From Mastigamoeba balamuthi (lineage: Eukaryota; Evosea; Mastigamoebida; Mastigamoebidae), in NCBI GenBank assembly GCA_902651635.1, contig CACRSC010000048.1:58937-122936 (forward strand): a stretch of DNA of 64,000 nt, read 5' to 3'. Positions 21,446 to 29,916 of this stretch are shown here, in pieces. The position numbers were made by a program, and so were the translations under genes. Position 1 is the stretch's first letter, and every line of letters begins with the position of its first letter. The notes under the pieces were generated by a model. It was not told the DNA's origin. It worked only from the letters and a program-made list of their open reading frames with translations, and did not search any database.

Positions 21446-23080
21446 ATGGTTGTCCCCCGCGCTGCCCTCTACTCCGCCGAGGCTGTGCGCACTGTCTCTC
21501 CCCCTCAGCGTTCTCCTGTGCCACCGCACTGCTCACTGCGCCGTGGGCGTGGGCGGGCCAGTTGGTTGCCTCGCTCCTCATCGTCGCCTTCTGCTCCTGG
21601 GGACCAGCAGGTCCTCTTCCAAACCTGAACCCCCACCCCAACGGCGCCTCTCACTCGCCTTCCTCCCACAGAGTCGCTGGCACTGACAGCCTCTGCCCTC
21701 GAAAACGAGCCGCTGGCGCCCCCGGTCTCCCAGCCTCTCGCCTCCTCTGTCCTCGCAGCGCCCGAGCCACAGCAGCAGGAGGAGCCTCTCTACTCCCAGG
21801 AGCCGCAGCCACAGCAGCAGCAGCCCCTCGACCCCCAGCAGTCGCAGACACAGCAGCAGCAGCAGCCCCTCGACCCCCAGCAGTCACAGACACAGCAGCA
21901 GCAGCAGCCCCTCGTCCCCGAGCAGTTGGAGGAGAAGCAGGAGCAGCTGAGGAGCCCGGACAGCAGCTGCGGTGCCCCGGGGGTCACCTGCGCTGTGGCC
22001 CGCTACGCCGTCGCCCTCGGCGAGGCTGCCGAGCGCATGCACCTGCGGACTATCGCCGTAGTGTGCGTGGTTACCCTGATGGTCCTCGGCGACGTCGTGG
22101 TGGTTGTGTTCTGTGGCACTGTGTATTGGTTTCGCAACGAGGATCCCATGCTGTCCAGCGCGTCGCCAGGGCGGCAGCCACGCCGGCGCAGTGCTGAGCT
22201 GGCTATTGCACTGATCTCAAGGAGATGGGCTGAGCCGAGGACCTCGATGGCCGCGCCAGAGGAACAGGCGGAGGGGCAGCTCTCTGCGAGCGCAGCCTCG
22301 GAGCACAGCAGCGCGGCAGCGGCTCTGGCAACTCCCAGCGGCAGGCCCGAGGACTCGATGCAGCACGGGCCAGCCCTGCCAATGGGCCAGCCAGAAGAGC
22401 TGGCGGCGACGTCCGTGGTGACGCACAGCCCCACGTCAGAGAGGCAAGAACCCTCCTCGGCTCAGCCTCAGCAGACAAGCGTCGAGTCGGCGGGCGCACC
22501 AGGGGAATGCCAGGCCAGCCAGCCTGCACACGCAGTTATGGGCCCCGAACCACAGAACCAGAACGACAACAGTGGTGAGGCGCTGCTCATGGACCAGCCA
22601 AAAGAGGCAGTGGCGACGTCCGTGGCGACGCACAGCCCCGCGTCAGAGAGGCAAGAACCCTCGGTTCAGCCTCAGCAGACAAGCATCGAGTCGGCGGGCG
22701 CACCTGGGGGTTGCCAGGCCGGCCAGCCAGCACACGCAGTTATGGGCCCTGAACCACAGAACCAGAACGACAACAGTGGTGAGGCACTGCTCATGGACCA
22801 ACCAAAAGAGGCAGCGGCGACGTCCGTGGCGACGCGCAGCCCCGCGTCAGAGATGCAAGAACCCTTGGCTCAGCCTCAGCAGACAAGCATCGAGTCGGCG
22901 GGCGCACCTGGTGATTGCCAGGCCAGCGTGCCAGCAGCTCACACAGTTGTGGGCCCCGAACCACATAATCAGAACGACAACAGTGGAATGGGGCTGCAGC
23001 TGCAGGGCGTTGGGGGCGTCAAAGAGCCGGAGATCGCCCAGCAAGCCAACAACGAGCCCAGTGCAGCACCCTCATCATGA
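21446..23080 (+). CDS. Tandem membrane-protein family, member 2 (long repeats)
   Basis: Exons 21446-21484, 21562-21610 and 21672-23080 encode 498 residues. It has the same N-terminus as member 1 (ALYSAEA joined to LVASLLIVAFCSW) with identical intron phases (0, 1). Exon 3 adds three copies of a 14-residue Gln/Pro repeat (PLDPQQSQTQQQQQ), the signature CGAPGVTCAVARYA, a membrane segment (IAVVCVVTLMVLGDVVVVV), then a tail with about three copies of a 69-residue repeat containing QTSIESAGAPGG and GPEPQNQNDNSG. Function unknown. The variable, repeat-built tail on a single-pass membrane anchor is a layout often seen in surface proteins; the orientation in the membrane is not shown. Confidence 0.62.
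21795..21925 (+). repeat. 42-nt coding tandem repeat (Gln/Pro)
   Basis: Three successive units with CAGCAGCAGCAGCCCCTCGA at the core, inside member 2, encoding the QPLDPQQSQTQQQQ repeat. The first and last units have diverged. Confidence 0.7.
22391..22960 (+). repeat. About 207-nt coding tandem repeat
   Basis: Units start near 22391, 22599 and 22805 (GGCGACGTCCGTGGYGACGC) and include CAGACAAGCRTCGAGTCGGC. The repeat encodes the tail of member 2; one degenerate copy is found in member 1 and one in the relic at 16070-16262. Units 2 and 3 are nearly identical, a sign of recent expansion. Confidence 0.75.
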
Positions 23081-24295
23081 TCAGGGCCACGCTAGTACAT
23101 GAGAACACTGCGCTGTGCAAACACAGTTCCCCCAGTCCCTGTTTGCCCCAGCCCCAGATCCTAATCAAATGATGATGTTGCAGGGGGTCCACTGGATGTA
23201 CGGTGCGTGAGGCGATGGGTGAGAGATGGGTTGGTGTCCAATGTTAACACAGCTAACGAGAGGATGCAGTGAGCACCCATGGCGCTCCACAAGTACCACC
23301 ATCACTGCTTGTGGCCCACTGTGCAATGATTGGGATCATGGTTTGACTTGATTTTAATCATCCATAAAGGCTATGAGTCCTGTCCAGAATCCTCTGAATA
23401 TGGTATTTTACCAGAGTATGCATAGTTGCTGTTTTTGCCTTGGCAGAGTAGATGAAGACATTGATCAATGTGCAAAACTGAGCAATTGGAGATACGATCT
23501 TATGTTCTATGCACTAAGAAAATGATGATTTTTTTCTGTTTTGCATCACCAATGTAATCATAATTGACAGAGATAATGATGTAGAGTAAAGAAACAAACC
23601 CATTGACATATATTTTCTGAGAGATGTGTTGCTTTATAACCAGTGCACGGTGATCTGACATGTGGTACGGGCCAGCGTGCTGTTACCCGATGCACACTGC
23701 AGTCCAGCACGCAGTGATCATCACGTGGGGTGCGGCCCAGCATGCAGTGGCACTGCCACAATCGGCTGATATGAAAACTATGTGTCTACAAGGCCAGGAT
23801 GCAGTTGTTACCATCTTTTTTCAATGCTGGTCCACAACTTTCTGATTGTTTGTGCCCCCTTTCAAATCTATTTCAGTTGTGTTCTCTAAACATTCAAATG
23901 TTCATTCAAACTAAGTTCTTTTAACATTGCAAAATTGTGTACCGGTTGCAGAAATGAAGTGCTTTGATCTAAAATGAAGAAACTTGACAGAGCTCATTTC
24001 ATAGTTCATTGAGACCACACTCAGTGAACCTTCTTCAATTGTGAATTATTCAATTAATTCTGAGTTGCTTTTCACCTGAGTTTGCTAAACAACATTCTTA
24101 AATAAAAAGACCATTGTTTGATCACCCAATCAATCAGTATCAGAGCTGGTTTTCTTCCTTTCCTCTTCTGATATTTGCTGGAGAAAAGACTATTCTTACT
24201 CATTTTGCTTCATTTAAACAGAGAATACAGATTTGCTCATTTGCTTCATTTGAACAGAGAATATCAATATCTTTATTTCATTGTCTTTCTTTATG
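23081..24295. other. AT-richer intergenic stretch
   Basis: About 1.2 kb. After the 3' flank of member 2 (to about 23160, similar to 20074-20170) the base composition changes to AT-rich and short frames only. I see no gene. It ends at the left edge of the recombinase element, so it may be old mobile-element DNA. Confidence 0.4.
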
Positions 24296-24467
24296 TGGGG
24301 TCGGGGCCCATTTTTGCCTGATGCGGAAATCCTCGTAATGGGCGCTTTAAGACCCGGTATGACATAAGACCTGGGTGTAATGTGTTTTACACCTGGGTAT
24401 GATGCAAACTCACCCCGTAAAGTGGTGTGGTGAAAAAACCAGGCCTGGGTCCCCTGGTTCCGTGTCT

Positions 24468-25706
24468 TTATTGAAGGTTAAAAGTGCAGTTGTGGAATGC
24501 ACAGGAGGCAAAGGTGGAGGATGAACGACGGAGAGTGAACTGGGGGGCCTCATCCCCCATGAGTGCTGGAGTCAGCACCATTTTTGGGGGCTCAGGGGCA
24601 GGCAGAGGTGCGGGCTCGGATTTCGGGACTGTGCACTCGGATTCCGGAACTGCTGGCTCGGGTTTCGGAACTACGGGAGCTGGCACTGGTTCTGGCTTGG
24701 GCAGCTGCTCGCCACTGATGAGGTATGCCCAGCGACGCTGTGCTGCCTTCAACTGCCTGATGTACTCACGCGCAATTGCAGGGTTTTTCCAGTTGCCGGC
24801 CTGCATGAGCTCCAGCTCAGTCGCTCCGTGATCAGCCATCCACGTGGCCCCGGTTGCACGCAGCCCGTGTCCTGTGTACAACTTGGGGTTGTCAAGCTTG
24901 AGCAGCACAGCAGCCTTCTGTGTGACCTTGGCAACTGACGACTTGCCAAGCCTTTTGGCGCTCTGATTGTGACGCCACATGTGTTCCTTGCCGCCAGTGC
25001 TCCCACACAGCTCCTCAACCATCTGCTTCACGTCAATCCCATAGACTGTGTAGGGCAAGAAGAAATGCTGGTCCTTGACGTCCTTGCCACGTGTTTTGCA
25101 GCGATGGAGGAGGAAATTGTAGCTGTTGTTCTTCGTGTCGCACTTGACGTCCTCCCACTTGAGAACAGACAGCTCCTCCATGCGGCCGAGTGAGAAGATG
25201 CTGAAGAGCATGATTAGCTTATTGCACTTGCCAGATTCTGTCATGGGCCCAGTGTGCAGGAACTGCTCGACCTTGTCCGTCGAGAACGCCAAGGCCTTCT
25301 TCTTCGTGTGCTTGTCCATCTTCTTCGTGATGAGCTCTTTGATGCCCACAAGCTGTGTGTCCTTAATCTTGAGCCAGAACTCGCTCTTAAGGTACGAAAG
25401 AAGGTGGCTCTGGCGAGTCCACATCGAGGTCGCTGCGTAGGTGTCGAGATCCACGTGCAAGAATAACTTCACCAGGTCAACTGAGAGCGCACACCCGTCG
25501 AGGAACTTTATGAACTGTGCATCAACGCATGCGCGTGCCTGGATCGTGCTGGGCTTGTCTTCCGCCATGCTCTGCGCGAAGATCATGCTGTCCTGAGATG
25601 AGAGGAACTCAATCCCGTTGTGGGAGGTTGCAGAAGCCTTTGCCTCGTCCCTCCTGGCACGGCGCTGTGCCATCTGCTGTTCAGCGTCTCCTGCTGGGTC
25701 ACCCAT
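24468..25706 (-). CDS. Tyrosine recombinase/integrase
   Basis: Open frame of 412 residues from the ATG at 25706 (start MGDPAGDAEQQ); a frame upstream to 25742 crosses a polypyrimidine t-t-t-c-a-g and may be intronic. The catalytic pattern of phage-integrase-type enzymes is visible: Arg in SLGRMEELSVLKWEDV, HxxR in YTGHGLRATGATW, Trp in the GNWKNP position usually held by His/Trp, and the Tyr nucleophile in IAREYIRQ. Such enzymes cut and rejoin DNA through a phosphotyrosine. The Pro/Glu-rich C-tail has no domain. The frame is intact, so the element may be recently active. Confidence 0.75.
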   Translation of the reverse strand: MGDPAGDAEQQMAQRRARRDEAKASATSHNGIEFLSSQDSMIFAQSMAEDKPSTIQARACVDAQFIKFLDGCALSVDLVKLFLHVDLDTYAATSMWTRQSHLLSYLKSEFWLKIKDTQLVGIKELITKKMDKHTKKKALAFSTDKVEQFLHTGPMTESGKCNKLIMLFSIFSLGRMEELSVLKWEDVKCDTKNNSYNFLLHRCKTRGKDVKDQHFFLPYTVYGIDVKQMVEELCGSTGGKEHMWRHNQSAKRLGKSSVAKVTQKAAVLLKLDNPKLYTGHGLRATGATWMADHGATELELMQAGNWKNPAIAREYIRQLKAAQRRWAYLISGEQLPKPEPVPAPVVPKPEPAVPESECTVPKSEPAPLPAPEPPKMVLTPALMGDEAPQFTLRRSSSTFASCAFHNCTFNLQ

Positions 25707-25785
25707 CTTTTTATGTCGAATCCTGAAAGAAAAGAGACACACGCTGACGTCAGCTCACAAAAATCGGCCGGACCCACATAAAATC

Positions 25786-25978
25786 GTCAACGTAGGGTCG
25801 GGGCTCTGAACATTGCGCCCCTACACAGCCTGGGGAGGGCCTCCGGGGCCCTATGCTTGCCTCCACTCTGCTCCGCTGCGCTCTGCTCCGTTCCGGCTGC
25901 ACTCCGGGCCCCTCCAGCCTCTCCCCAGGCTGTTCCGGGGCGTAATGTTCAGATTATGCCCCGACCCTATGTTACTAT
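25786..25978. repeat. Long foldback (inverted repeat)
   Basis: The left arm GTAGGGTCGGGGCTCTGAAC and on to CAGCCTGGGGAGGGCC pairs with the right arm, GGCCCCTCCAGCCTCTCCCC then ATGCCCCGACCCTATG. The arms are about 65-70 nt with a few bulges, and the loop is about 50 nt. It may be the right end of the recombinase element or a separate MITE-like insert. Confidence 0.65.
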
Positions 25979-26029
25979 CTATTATTTTCTCTTGCTCTTT
26001 TGCTTCATGTGGGCTCTCTTTGTAACTTA

Positions 26030-26112
26030 TATGACCCACACGGGTTTTTAACCCTGGATTAGGTCTGACATTTCCCCCTTCCCCCGCTGTGTGTCGGGAC
26101 ATGGCTCGAAGG
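26030..26112 (+). repeat. Dispersed repeat, copy 2
   Basis: GACCCACACGGGTTTTTAAC and CGCTGTGTGTCGGGACATGG match the copy at 20916-20990 with a few substitutions. It lies between the foldback and the MADS gene. Confidence 0.55.
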
Positions 26113-26224
26113 GGCGACGAGGGGCCAGACACTTCCAGCCCTGAATGGGTTGATCGCGGGTCGCGTGGGGTTGATCGCTGCCTCGTGGTGTTTATTGCTG
26201 TTGTTGCTCGTGTGGGTGCTGGTG

Positions 26225-26877
26225 CTATCCCTGTGCCCCCTCGCCCTCCTGCTGCTCCTCCTGCGCTGGTGCAGGATCGCCCTGCTGTCCCTGCACGGGC
26301 GCCTGCAGCTGCAGCTGCTGGGGCGCCACTGCGGCGTTGTTGCCGTGGGCCAGGACGCCGCTGTTGGCCAGCAGGGGCAGCAGCACGTCGTGCGACGCCA
26401 CGCGGCTCATGCCTCCCGGCGTGCTCAGCGCGCTGACCTCCCCGGCCTCAGACACCACCACCAGCAGCACCTGCGCGTTGTGCCGCTCCGCCAGCCCGCG
26501 CGCCTGCTCCCGTTTGTGCGGTTCCGCCCCCAGTCAGTTGATTCTCGCCCCGCGCTCCCACCCGCCCCTGCGCGCTCGGTTCCTTTCGGTTTCGCTCCGC
26601 CGGCGCGCCGTGCGGGCGCCGCCGCCGTCGATATGACGTCATAACGAATATTGCGGGCTTTGGCCGCCGAGAGAACAGAGAACACCCGGGGGAGGCAGGG
26701 ACGCACGCGGCGGAAGACGTCGTTGTGGGCCGAGAGGAAGCAGTTGTGCTGGGCGAGGGCGCAGAGGGCAGCGCGGGCGGCGACCTTGGCGGACCTGCTG
26801 CGGGCGCAGGGGCTCTTCCTGCTGGCGACCCTCGCGGGGCCCAGGAAGAGCTGCTGCTGGCCCGGGGGCTCTGCCAT
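26225..26877 (-). CDS. Divergent SRF-like MADS-box protein
   Basis: Exons 26877-26707 and 26503-26225 give 149 residues, phases closed. Across the junction FRR-ARGLAERHNAQVLLVVV and SEAGEVSALSTP align without gaps to the core of SRF-type MADS boxes (helix, then the beta hairpin that in SRF reads TQVLLLVASETGHVYTF). The DNA-contacting N-terminal half is poorly conserved: the usual FSKRKxG block is FLSAHND here, so DNA binding may be lost or altered. A Gln/Glu-rich tail follows. The intron contains TCAACTGACT, close to the intronic palindrome seen elsewhere. Identification rests mostly on the second half of the domain. Confidence 0.5.
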
Positions 26878-27188
26878 CGCGGCGCGCCTCGTTCCACGCG
26901 ATTACGCTCGGGCGGGGTCGCTGGAAGCGCGGGGTGCGGGCGCTGCGCGTGGCGCTGTGGGGCACCGGCGGCTGAGCGGCGGAGAACTGGAGAAAAGGTA
27001 CAGTATCAACTTTTATTCGCCAATCCGCGATTATTTCGGATACAGCAATTTAGAATCGGGGGAAGATACTGCGACCGTTTTTCTCGCCATTTCGCTAATT
27101 CGCTGTGGTAAAACCGGACCAGCCGCTAAAGTTGGCACACCCTCCCCGCCCTTACACGCGCACAGCCTGCGCTGGCCCCGCACACGCG
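26878..27188. other. Spacer between divergent genes
   Basis: Short AT-rich patch at 27000-27100 in GC-rich surroundings, likely the promoter of the MADS gene. No other feature. Confidence 0.4.
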
Positions 27189-27678
27189 ATGGCTGCCGCC
27201 CCAGCAGCACCAGCCGCCAGCAGGGCCCCGCAGTCAGCGCCTCGTCCTGGCCCTCTGCCTTCTCCCCGTGCGCTGCTGCCCTCCCCCCTCCCTCTGCCCC
27301 CGCCCTGCGCTCGCCCACCCAGCACCTGCAGAGCCAGCAGCGGAAGCACCCCTGGACAGAGTCCCGGGCTGCGGCTGCTGCGAGAGCGCTGCCTGTGCGC
27401 CCCCTGTGGCCCCCTCTGCCCCTGCTGTGCCTGTCCCTCGGCCTCCCTCTGCTGCGGCTGCCCCCTTGGCCCCCTTGGCCCCCGCGGCCCCCTCTGCGCC
27501 CCCTGTGCCCTCTGTCTGGGCTGCTGGGCAGCAGCAGCCCTGGCCCCCAGCCCCGCCTCTCGTGCCAGAGCGTCCTCCTGCGTGGCCCCGCGACGCCGAC
27601 GCCCCGCCCCCGCCGCTGCCGCCGCCCCCGCCACCGCCTCTGCCGCAGCCGCCGCCTCCCAGGTCCCGCACGGCCTAG
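27189..27678 (+). CDS. Possible proline/alanine-rich small protein
   Basis: Tentative gene: exons 27189-27243 and 27323-27678, joining [18 protein letters not shown] to PAEPAAEAPLDRVPG and ending in a poly-proline tail (PPLPPPPPPPLPQPPPP). The frame has GC-ending codons and ends at a TAG. The spliced intron is 79 nt with a pyrimidine-rich 3' end. Low sequence complexity means other frames here are also open, so the call is weak and no function is suggested. It lies just before member 3 of the tandem family but does not share its N-terminal layout. Confidence 0.28.
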
Positions 27679-28165
27679 GCCGCACAGCGCTGATGCGTCC
27701 GCAGGGAGAGCACAGGCGGGTGGCCAGAGGAGCGAGTGCAGCGCAGCACACGATGCCCTCCCCGGGCTGAGGGAGCAGCAGGAGCACCTGCACTGCACAG
27801 CAATCACCCCCAATTCAACTGCATTTCTGTCGGCTCTCGGTGTCTCGACCGCACGGCCTGCAATTCCGCACTCCGAGCTGTGCGAGCTGTGCGGTGTGGG
27901 AGAGAGGAGGAGAGCAGGGTACCTCGGGGCCTCTGTGTCTCCCGACCCTGCAGTCTTAGGGGCCCTCCCTCGTGCTCTGTCGCCGCAATTCCGGCGCTCT
28001 GCTGCAGAATGGCCTTTGCCCGTGGTCCTCCCCCCGCCCTGCTGCCCACTGGGCGTGCTGGCGCCGTGGTTCCGGGTACTAAGACGTCCCTGTGGTGGCC
28101 CGGGCCGAGATATCGGTGGTTCCCACAAAGTAACCCCCTCAGCACCCCAGCACCCGCACTGCCCG
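27679..28165. other. Upstream region of member 3
   Basis: Contains a weak copy of the family leader repeat (about 27870-28090: CTCCGAGCTGTGCGAGCTGT near its start, GTGGTTCCGGGTACT near its end). It has an insertion compared with the copies at 18899 and 21265. Confidence 0.45.
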
Positions 28166-28436
28166 ATGGTTGTTGCCGCGAGCCTCGTCCTCTTTGCCCA
28201 TGTTGCGAGCACTGTCTCCCTCGGCCGCTCACTGAAACGTGCCCGTGTGCGCGTGCCAGATGGCGCTCTCGGTGGTCGTCTGCCTCCTCGGCCTGGGCCT
28301 CCCCCGTGCCCTCCTCTCCCTCCCACCCCCCACGCTGCAGTGAAACCTGAACCCCAACCGCTCCTCTCGCCCGCCCTCTGGCAGAGCCGCTCGCCTCTGC
28401 CCCCTACGGCGACCCGCTGGCGCCCATCGTCCTCTC

Positions 28437-28467
<31 letters not shown>

Positions 28468-29727
28468 GTGGCGAGCCCTGTGGTCCACTGCGGTGCCCCG
28501 GGCGTCGCCTGCGCTGTGGCCCGCTACGCCAGCGCCCTCGGCGGGGCTGCGGGGGAGCTGGCCGAGGGCGCCGCCCGCATGCGCCTGCAGGGCCTGCGCG
28601 AGCCCCTCGCCCTGCCGCTGTTGCTGGCCGCCCTGATGCTCCTCGGCGACGTCGTGCTGCTGGCTCACTGCCTCCACGCGCGTCGCGCGCCCCCAGCCGC
28701 TGCCGAGGAGGCCTCCCGCACCCTCGAGGGCGAGAACGACGAGGAGGTGGTGGTGGACGAGAAGATCGAGGAGGTCGAGGAGGTCGAGGAGGTCGAGGAG
28801 GTCGAGGAGGTCGAGGAGGTGGGGGACGAGAAGGTCGAGGAGGTCGAGGAGGTGGTGGACGAGAAGGTCGAGGAGGTCGACGAGGTCGAAGAGGTCGAGG
28901 ACGAGGACGACGAGAACGACCCAAGCCGCCGTTTTGTGCTGGGGCAGAGCGTGACTCGTCCGAAGGCATGGAGCGCAACTCGCACTCGCAGCCGGCGGGC
29001 CTGCCAGTGCGTGCTGATCCGCCAGACGCAGGGCAGCCCTGTGCGAGTGCTGCCTGGGCCAGCGACCAAGGGGCCCCAGCAGCTCCCAGTGGTCGCTGCG
29101 CCAGAGACGCCAACCCTCCCAGTAGCCCCAGCGGCGCTGCCCGGGGACACGGCCGCGCCCCAAGAGCCTCCTGCTGCTGCCACGGCGCCGCCCTGCTCCC
29201 TGCCTGAGATGCCGGCAGCCCAGGTGCAGCAGGCGCACAACAGCACCGAGTCGCCCGCCGTGAGCACACCCGCGGCAACAGACTGCGGCCAGGCCAAGGG
29301 AGCGGATGCCCTCGATCAGACAAAGGGAGATGGTGCAATCCATCAGGCAGAGGGAGCGGAGGCGCTCTTGGGCCAGGATAAGGGAGCAGATGCCCTCGAT
29401 CAGGCGAAGGGAGCGGATGCACCAGATCAGGCGAAGGGTGTGGATGCACCCGATCGGGCGAAGGAAGAAGATGCACCAGATCAGGCAAAGGGAGCGGATG
29501 CACCCGATCAGGCAAAGGGAGCGGATGCACCATATCAGGCGAAGGGTGTGGATGCACCCGATCCGGCAAAGGGAGCGGATGCACCCGATCAGGCAAAGGA
29601 AGAAGATGCACTCAAGATCACGGAACCACAGAACCAGAACGACAACGGCGTTGAGCAGCAGCTGGTCGGCGCCGACACCAAAGAGCCCAGGACAAGGAAG
29701 TCTGCCAAGAGGTGCCCTCACGATTAG
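28166..29727 (+). CDS. Tandem membrane-protein family, member 3 (acidic and DQAKGADA repeats)
   Basis: Exons 28166-28201, 28260-28305 and 28385-29727 give 474 residues with the same 12-15 codon first exons and phases (0, 1) as members 1, 2 and 4. N-terminus: MVVAASLVLFAH joined to MALSVVVCLLGLGLP, a hydrophobic signal or anchor. Then poly-Gln, the signature CGAPGVACAVARYA, a membrane segment (LALPLLLAALMLLGDVVLL), a very acidic EEVEEV block, and a C-terminal array of about ten decapeptides of the type DQAKGADAPD. The end ITEPQNQNDN resembles the tail of member 2. The two repeat types are unrelated to those of member 2, so the tails diversify rapidly on a conserved core. Function unknown. Confidence 0.6.
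28762..28911 (+). repeat. 9-nt coding repeat (Glu-Glu-Val)
   Basis: GAGGAGGTC units in tandem, interrupted by GACGAGAAG variants, coding an acidic block in member 3. Confidence 0.75.
29290..29610 (+). repeat. 30-nt coding repeat (DQAKGADAPD type)
   Basis: About ten units around GATCAGGCRAAGGGAGCGGA TGCACCC; variants include GTGGATGCACCC and GAAGAAGATGCACC. Forms the C-terminal array of member 3. Confidence 0.8.
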
Positions 29728-29916
29728 GGGCTCCGGCTGGCCGCCTGAGAGCCACACCGCGCCCGTGCCGCCCCCCGGAACAAACACGATGCAGCAGCCG
29801 CGGCAGCCTCTGATCCGCGTATCTTTCTCACTGCAACGTCAGAGCGGCAACAATCTGTTTTTCCCGCGCAGCGTTAACGCCTTGCCCTTGTGTCGACACC
29901 CCCCCCCCCCCCAGCA

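Larger units (their letters stand above)
24296..25978 (-). mobile_element. Tyrosine-recombinase element with foldback ends
   Basis: A single recombinase gene is bounded on both sides by GGGTCGGGGC-type foldbacks. On the left, 24298-24355 pairs GGGTCGGGGCCCATT with AATGGGCGCTTTAAGACCC. On the right is the long hairpin 25786-25978, ending GCCCCGACCCTATGTTAC. The outer ends are therefore inverted copies of AGGGTCGGGGC. A lone tyrosine recombinase suggests a Crypton-like or DIRS-derived element; I see no reverse transcriptase. Exact termini and target duplication were not resolved. Confidence 0.5.

Noticed and set aside
27031-28326. 431-codon minus-strand frame and the long plus-strand frame 26651-28636
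   Set aside because: Low-complexity GC-rich DNA open in several frames, with no domains; they run through the MADS gene and exons of family member 3.
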